A stretch of 64,000 nt of DNA from Gamsiella multidivaricata. Lineage: Eukaryota > Mortierellomycota > Mortierellomycetes > Mortierellales > Mortierellaceae. The position numbers and the translations under genes were made by a program. Position 1 is the first letter of the stretch, and each line of letters starts with the position of its first letter. Shown piece after piece: positions 57,945-64,000 of the stretch. The notes under the pieces were generated by a model, which saw only the letters and a list, made by a program, of their open reading frames with translations, had not been told where the DNA came from and did not search any database. Location: positions 372,001-436,000 of the forward strand of contig NW_026251732.1 in the NCBI RefSeq assembly GCF_025024155.1. Reading direction: 5' to 3'.

Positions 57945-60900
57945 TCAAAAATAGCGGCCAATGCTAACCAACGCGGTCCTCTTCTTCAGATGCGCTAAGA
58001 CCTTGGCCTTGTACGCCCTGCAATGTAGCTCTTTCAATCCACCGCTATCCAGATGGAAATTTTCCAACTCGCTCTTAGCCGGGACCGCATTCACAAACGC
58101 CTTGACAGCCTCGATCTTGAGTGGCACATCCGGTCCGACCCTGAAATACTTCAGTCGCTGGAAATCGATCTCCTGCGCAAGAGTCATCCAGCCCTGATGG
58201 CTCAGATTGACCTTGTGCAGATCAATTGTGTGGATTGGCATGGGCTTCTGCAGAACGGATCGGATCCAGGTCAGGTCCTTGGTCGTCGCGTCAAAGGGTC
58301 CGCTCAGCTTCAGTTCATCCAGGAGCTCCATGTTCGAGGACTCGGGCATGCGCTTCGTCAGATCTGTAAGGATCGCTTTGGTGTGCTCGCCATAGAAGTT
58401 GATGTCCGTGATCTTGGCCGCAACTGTAGTCATGAACTCCCCCACACGAGAGGTCGTCCGTGGGTTGACTGTGCCCGTGATCTGGAACCGTTGCAGGGGT
58501 ACTCTCAGCACAACCTTGGCTAGCTCATCCAATGCGGTCAAAGAGACCGAGAAGACATCGACCAAAGAAATGGTAACCAATTTGAGTTGACCCTTCCTTG
58601 TCCGAGTGACCTTCTCGAGAATGATAGAGTCCTGAATGTTGATGCTGTGGATAAATAGCTGCAATAAACACGCGCCAAACTTTTGTAGGAGCGTCCCGAT
58701 CTTGTCTTCTGCATAGCTCATGATCGACAGCGTCATCTTGGATCGATCCGATACCCCATGCCAAACAAATGTTGATTTGTTGTTCTTGCCCCAGTCCTTA
58801 CGTAGATGGAAGGAGTCCAGACTCGGATGATTGTTCATCAGGGCCTTGAAGTACTCGAAAACTTGGCAAGGGTCGTCCTTGGAATCGATCGACAACTCCA
58901 TTTTTGTCAGCCGGTGGTTGTTCTTGATCAGCTCACGGATCCGTGGTCCGTCTTCGGGAAAGGAAATCCGAATGTTGATATCCTTCAGAACGTGGGTCCT
59001 CAAAAACATTGTATCTGCAGAAAGATAGGTCCGTACGGTAATGGCATCACACTTGCGCTTATTGAAAAACTCGATGGTCCCATCGCCTGCCGTGTCATCC
59101 ATGGAGCCCGACAGATCAGATAGTTGGGGATCGCCGTTGAGGTTCAAATCCGTCTCTAAATTATCGATTCCAAAATCGATATCGATGTGGTCCCAGTACG
59201 ATGCTTCCAGTGTGAGTTTCGAAAGCCGGCCGTAACCTCCCATGAGCGACCGAAGAGAGCGAGCCGCCTTATCCAGATCCATGACCAACAAACCAAGTTG
59301 AATCTTTTTGGGATTCGTCAACTCCCTCGTGAACCGAACCAAGACGGGATCCAAGTAGACGATCCCCTTTGAGGCAAAGAGTTCGTCGACACTCTCATTG
59401 GCACCATCGCCAGGAACCCGCCGTTCGATGGTGAAGGCCTGGACGTTCTCGTTCAAAAGTCCATAGCTTAAGGCAACCGTAGATCGATGATAGAGTCCGA
59501 CGGGATGATCGACCTCGTCCTGCTGGTCGCGCACATAGATTTTGATACAGGAGGCTGAAAACTTCTCGATCGCCTGTTCGAGATCATTCGTATCCTGGAA
59601 TGAAAGATCCCAATCCAGGAAAAACGAGATAACAGGTACAGTCGGCATGTTTTCCACGGCCCGGTAGAAGAGAGTCGCTTGTTGAGGTGTGTTAAGTGTC
59701 GCTACGAGCGCTCCCATTCCCATATCAAGGACAAACTGCAGCCCTGGATGATCATTCGAGTGGACCGGCGCATAAACAAGAGTTTGAGTGGGCGTGTGTG
59801 CGGCATAGTGTGCCCTACAGAGCCAACGAATATCTCCGTCAATCGTCCTGAACGGGTAGCTGCTTCGGAAAGGTCGCCGCTCCGAGATTCGTGATCTGTA
59901 TAAATCCACCAGTTCTGCTTCCTTCAAGGGTGCCACGGGCTCAATCTCGTCCAGCGAAGAATAGCCCTTGGCAAGCATTTGATGACTCGTCTCGATCCCT
60001 TGCTTCATCAGGAACACCATCGAATACATGACCCGCTTTCGTAGCTGCATATCCTTCAGAGGTGAAACCTTAATCACACCATTGATCGTCACTCCGTACT
60101 CCAGCATCTCCAGGATCGCCATCATGTAAGTCCCGAACTTCAGGAGGTCCTTTTGCTGTGGATATCCTTCAAATCCCCAGTCCACATGAGGAGTGCAATC
60201 GCAACCGTCAGCGCCTTTAGCTCGATTCGGGCATGCATTGTGAAAGTCCGAACCACGAAGATCACCACAGTCGCAAACGAAGTGAAGGTCGAAATCCAGC
60301 CAGGACTGGGCGCCAACCGAATGCAGCTCCTCAAAGTCACCTGGCAAGATGACAAATAGTTTTGGACAGGGACTCTCCAGCCATGTATAGCGCCGTGTCA
60401 AAATGTCCTTCACTCGGCGGGCCACGATATCCAACACGCCAAAGGGGCTCTGCTGTCGCCCGTTCACAGAGTGAGGCTGGGCTTCGTTGGTAGTGCTAGT
60501 CGCAGCTGGACCAGTAGGCGTTTCTGCTTTCACAATGACGTTGCTGGTATTATTGCTGATGCTAGAAGGGTTGCCGTTGGTACTGTGGTTTGTTGCCTCT
60601 GGAAATGCCTCTGCCTTGCTCTCTGCTCCATCGGCGTCCTCCCCACCCGAGTTGCTTGCCGCTCTTTCCTCTGCAGCCATTCTAATACGCATTGCCAGCA
60701 GTGCCTTCTCGTGCTCCATAGCCTTCTTAACCACATCACTGAACTCCTTGATGCCCACTTTCATGTCCGTCGTCGACTGCTTCTCTTTGGTAGCTGGGCT
60801 TTGCTCTGTCCGCTGTTCATCATCCTCTTCCTGCACCAGTTTCTGTCCTTCCGCATTTTCCTTGCTGTGCGCTACCCTGATCTCGTGCACAGATTTCATC

Positions 60901-62236
60901 AACAACCTTTCCTTCTCCTCCAACAATTTGTCTCGGAGAAGCAAGTCATCCTGAAGCAGCACCTGCTTCTCAACCGCTTCGAGATCGTCCATGAGACGAT
61001 CGAGCTCCTCGCCCGCTACCTTTTCGATTGCAGTGTTCCTCAGCAGTCCAGCGCGTTCTTGGAGTTGTCTCAGCTGCAAGACCAGTCTCCGGTGCCTTTC
61101 TTCGTCCGTTTCGCCCTCGCGATGCAATGACGTATCAGGCTCGTTTTCCGGGGCCATATCCTTCCGTGCATTGCCCAGCTGAGCGATCAAGGTAGCGAGC
61201 TCGGCCATGTTTTTGATCCCTCGTCCCAATGACAGTTGATCCTGCCATGCTTGCAATGCTGGTTGTGTTTCCACTATAGAATCCTGCTTTTGCTCCTGCC
61301 CTTCCTGCATCAGGTCTTTGCCCTCAAGTTCGTGAAACACCTGTGCCCGCTGCCCCTGAGATTTAGTATTGATATCAGCCAAAGCGACTTCGAGCTCGGC
61401 CATGGTCCTAAACTTTGGCTGATAAGTAATCATCGGCAAGCGGTTCGATTTTTCGGTAGCGTTGCTCTTGATTACAATTTCCTTGTCCATTTGATCGGTG
61501 GCCCTGGTCCCAACTTGCTCCAACGACGTTCCTGTTCCATTTTCTACGATTGCTGGTAACAAGTCTTGTTCTTCTAATGATATATCCTTATGACTGGAAG
61601 AATTTGTGTCCGAGGCCTTCTGGAGAGTTTTATCCTGGTCGGTATTAGCTGAAGAGGCAGTTGTGGTGGCTGTGGCGGCAATGTGATCGTTAGTGAACGA
61701 TGCGTCCTGATTTCCATGAGCGGCGGGATAGGGGATGGCGTTAAGTGGGATAGTAGGTGATGAACTGGATGAATGGATATTGGAAGCTCGGTTCATGATA
61801 GGGAGCCGATTTGTTGATCTTATGGGTTGGTCGTAAATGACATCCAGCACGACGCCAGGATGATACCTGATTCCATGAGGTTTGATTCTAAGGAGAACAG
61901 GAGATGGGGAGATTAGACAAGCGTTCAGAAATAATATCGCATGTCAATAAGGCTGAATCCGGCGCACTACTCCAACAAATGCTGCCAACAATATCTCCTC
62001 TCCATTTCCTCCAAGCAGGATCAAATCCAACTACATCCTGACTCTTACCGATAGAGACGCTCATTCCTGAGCAGCGGGACAAAAAGATCTCCATTTTGGA
62101 TACGACTCACGCCGGGAAAGCAGCGTACAATGTCGCTCCAGATAACAAAATGTTCTCCTGAGACGGGGTGGACGTATGCCCGGATACGAACCGGTGGACG
62201 GTCTCCTGATCGAAAGCTCTGGTAAAGGTCCGCCAT
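57945..62236 (-). CDS. Large multidomain lineage-type protein (1376 residues), function unknown
   Basis: Exons 62049-62236 and 57945-61887. Residues 1-80 form a compact module (MADLYQSFRSGDRPPVRIRA, VIWSDIVRCFPG, IRYHPGVVLDV) that I recall heading many Mortierella proteins. Residues 80-300 are Ser/Thr/Gln-rich. About 320-475 is strongly charged coiled coil (ERHRRLVLQLRQLQERAGLL, EEKERLLMKSVHEIRV). A conserved core at about 545-680 starts PCPKLFVILPGDFEEL and has FDLHFVCDCGD, a Cys-rich loop (ACPNRAKGADGCDC) and FEGYPQQKDLLKFGTYMM. The last ~450 residues look like beta/LRR-type repeats (HRLTKMELSID, LQRFQITGTVN, LKYFRVGPDVPL). There is no signal peptide. The design recalls NLR-like or Roco-like receptors without a visible NTPase (inference). 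The start at 62236 joins in phase to YHPGVVLDV. Confidence 0.85.
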
Positions 62237-63378
62237 CGTATCATCCGCTCGATCCTCCTGATGATCCGATTGAATAGGCGAAGAGAGAGTGTGTTGTTGG
62301 TATCTGAAAGGCTATCTGGGTGATATGGTGGGGGAGGCTGTGAAAAAAAGAGCCATGGCGACAACAACAAAAATGAAAGAGCAAAAGCAGGTCACGCTCA
62401 CATGACGTTTCCTGGCAGAGGAGAAATTGTTCAGATGAACTTGGTACTTGCATATTTGAAGTGCGGGTGTCCCTTCCACCTACGAGGACGGCAAAGAAAG
62501 GGTGTGCACGGCCTGGGACGAGAGGATAATGATTAATGCCAATGGCCGGATAGCCAATTCAATTGGTGCAAGTAAGGATAGGGGACGATTGGGTCGATGA
62601 AAGATAAAGATATTAGAAAAGCCGAAAAGGCACCGCCCACGTGGGGTCTTTTTTAAACCACATTTGTTTCATGCAGGTGAACCAGAGAGGCCAGACCAAG
62701 CTGCTCGAAGGACAAAGAAACCATGACGACAGTATAGATTGCAGGTGAAGATGTCTGTAAAGTCTAATTGATGTACAAAGCAGGACTTTCACTGCTGGAC
62801 TCTGTTTCTGGATTCAGTTACGCGGCTATAGTCTGGGCTGTCGCCTTGTTGTTGTTGGAGAAGGTGCGATAAAAGATGAGGCATTTTCGGTGGGAATTTG
62901 AGTTGAAATAGACTACGGGACAAAAAAGGGAATGTGAGTCCAGGTGGACTAAGATACTTTTTGCTGGCCCGTTTGTCGGATGCAACAACTCACTCATTCC
63001 TCGCCCCTCATCCTCATTTTCCAACAGAACTCTTTCATCTCCCTCCTCGCCTCTCTTTCTTTCTCATCATCTCCCTTTCATCCCTCCTCATTTCACTTGC
63101 TATCGTCAATGGACATTATTCTTCGTTCTCATTCATATCCCTTATCTTACACTTTTTCGGAACAACTAGCACCCTTTTTATTGTGGTAGTCCGTCCACAT
63201 TACTCGTGCAGCCCCTTTTCATCACATTGCACTTTATTCCTCTCCTTGTCCCCGAATATCACTCGACTCCTCGGTCCGCCGACTGAAAAAAGAAAAAAAA
63301 AAAGCAGCATTTCAACTCCTTCTGTTCTCATCCTATTACGAAAATAACACGTCGTCAAATAGCCAGCTCGCATGAATT
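62237..63378. other. Head-to-head intergenic region
   Basis: Lies between the divergent starts of the 1376-residue protein gene and the partial gene at 63379. C/T-rich plus-strand sequence (63000-63280) and an A-rich run near 63285-63305 precede the second gene, like the leaders of other genes here. The low-complexity open frames in it (for example 62934-63347) are not credible proteins. Confidence 0.45.
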
Positions 63379-64000
63379 ATGGCGTCCATGCAGGATCACT
63401 ACGGCGATGGGGACAAACGAGAAGGAGTGATCGTGAACGAAAATACGGCGCGCAACATCCACTCTACGTCCCCCCACTCCATTCAATCCCACTCGAATTC
63501 ATCGTCATTGCCTTCAACAAATTCCTTACCGTACCATGACCACCCTGGCGGGCACCTAATGGCTGTATCGTCTCAAGCATCTCATCCACTGCCGCCTCTG
63601 CCGCCTCATCATCATCAGTCGAGGCATCAGCAACAGCACTACTACGACAGTCGCCATCACTATAAGGATCCTCAGAGAGAAATGCATCATATGCGTGGCC
63701 TCAACCCACATCCAAGGGACCACTTCCCGCTATCAGCACCAAGCCATCCCCATCATCCAAGACATGAACATCAAAAGCAGTATCAGCACTACTTGCAGCT
63801 CCGTGAAGGGTACCCGCAGCCACCTTACCCTCCCTCGCGTTCGAACCAAGGGCACGAGCGCAGAGAGGAAATGCGTACATCATTTCATTCACACTCAGAT
63901 TCCTCAAGCCCAAGCTCGAATGGTCCAATTAAACAATATCAGGGGCATCTTAGAGGTGTGGCTGAAACAGCTCGTACGCAAATACCTCCACAAGAATCTC
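63379..64000 (+). CDS. Partial hypothetical protein, His/Pro/Ser/Gln-rich N terminus
   Basis: An uninterrupted frame of more than 200 codons from ATG 63379 (MASMQDHYGDGDKREGVIVN) to the window edge, with no stop. It is easily missed because it has no stop codon inside the window. The composition is low-complexity: HPLPPLPPHHHQSRHQQQHY, HPHHPRHEHQKQYQHY, SHSDSSSPSSNG. The start was chosen as the first ATG of this frame after the C/T-rich leader; the ATG at 63372 opens a different frame that stops within 60 codons. Such disordered N termini are common in fungal transcription factors and signalling proteins, but no domain is visible in the part present. Confidence 0.65.
   Translation, partial: MASMQDHYGDGDKREGVIVNENTARNIHSTSPHSIQSHSNSSSLPSTNSLPYHDHPGGHLMAVSSQASHPLPPLPPHHHQSRHQQQHYYDSRHHYKDPQREMHHMRGLNPHPRDHFPLSAPSHPHHPRHEHQKQYQHYLQLREGYPQPPYPPSRSNQGHERREEMRTSFHSHSDSSSPSSNGPIKQYQGHLRGVAETARTQIPPQES

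Noticed and set aside
60471..61130. 219-codon plus-strand frame inside the 1376-residue gene
   Set aside because: Opposite a well-supported coiled-coil coding region; the Leu/Ser/Cys-rich translation is a mirror of Gln/Glu codons.

Overview
The window is nuclear DNA of an intron-rich early-diverging fungus. Mortierellomycota (Mortierella/Linnemannia-like) is my best inference. Three things point there: short GT-AG introns, mostly 60-200 nt, in nearly every gene; a gene set that includes complex I, AP-2, derlin, NudE, Rab escort protein and U1-C; and a large lineage-type protein whose N-terminal module I associate with Mortierella families. Every splice model below was built by eye from GT/AG sites, reading frame and family conservation, and none was tested against transcripts. 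Coordinates can be off by a few bases.

Layout. 1-2295 (-): 6-phosphogluconate dehydrogenase, its 3' end cut by the window edge. 4332-4685 (+): small His-rich protein behind a clear TATA box. 5037-7373 (+): SR splicing factor with micro-exons. 7640-11125: a stretch of decayed genes (pogo-type transposase relic, Ras-like relic, F-box/LRR relic). 12710-14274 (+): CIAO1. 15635-19525 (+): cytosolic leucyl-tRNA synthetase. 19962-21159 (-): U1 snRNP C. 21457-21528 (+): initiator tRNA-Met. 21775-23247 (-): short-chain dehydrogenase. 24314-25278 (-): SFT2-like transport protein. 26368-28682: pogo/Tigger-type transposon with 120-bp terminal inverted repeats and a broken transposase. 28752-28929: a MITE-like inverted-repeat element. 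29122-31038 (+): CUE-AlkB-GRF dioxygenase. 31191-33293 (-): NDUFV1. 36055-37851 (+): NudE. 38265-39037 (-): prefoldin 4. 39367-40513 (+): derlin. 41041-43148 (+): AP-2 mu. 43379-44080 (-): RNase H2 subunit C. 47261-49989 (+): secreted subtilase. 50326-53028 (-): Rab escort protein. 57945-62236 (-): 1376-residue lineage-type protein. 63379-end (+): the start of a low-complexity protein that runs off the window.

The intact genes are mostly housekeeping and are not organised as a pathway. Several are arranged tail-to-tail with 0.15-0.45 kb between stops (LeuRS/U1-C, AlkB/NDUFV1, NudE/PFDN4, AP2M1/RNASEH2C). PFDN4 and the derlin gene are head-to-head over 330 bp. The accessory material is concentrated at 7.6-11.1 kb, 26.3-28.9 kb and 57.9-62.2 kb. 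I found no biosynthetic cluster, CRISPR array, plasmid or viral element. The most unusual items are the 1376-residue multidomain protein, the transposon-plus-MITE cluster, and the AlkB protein carrying both CUE and GRF domains.
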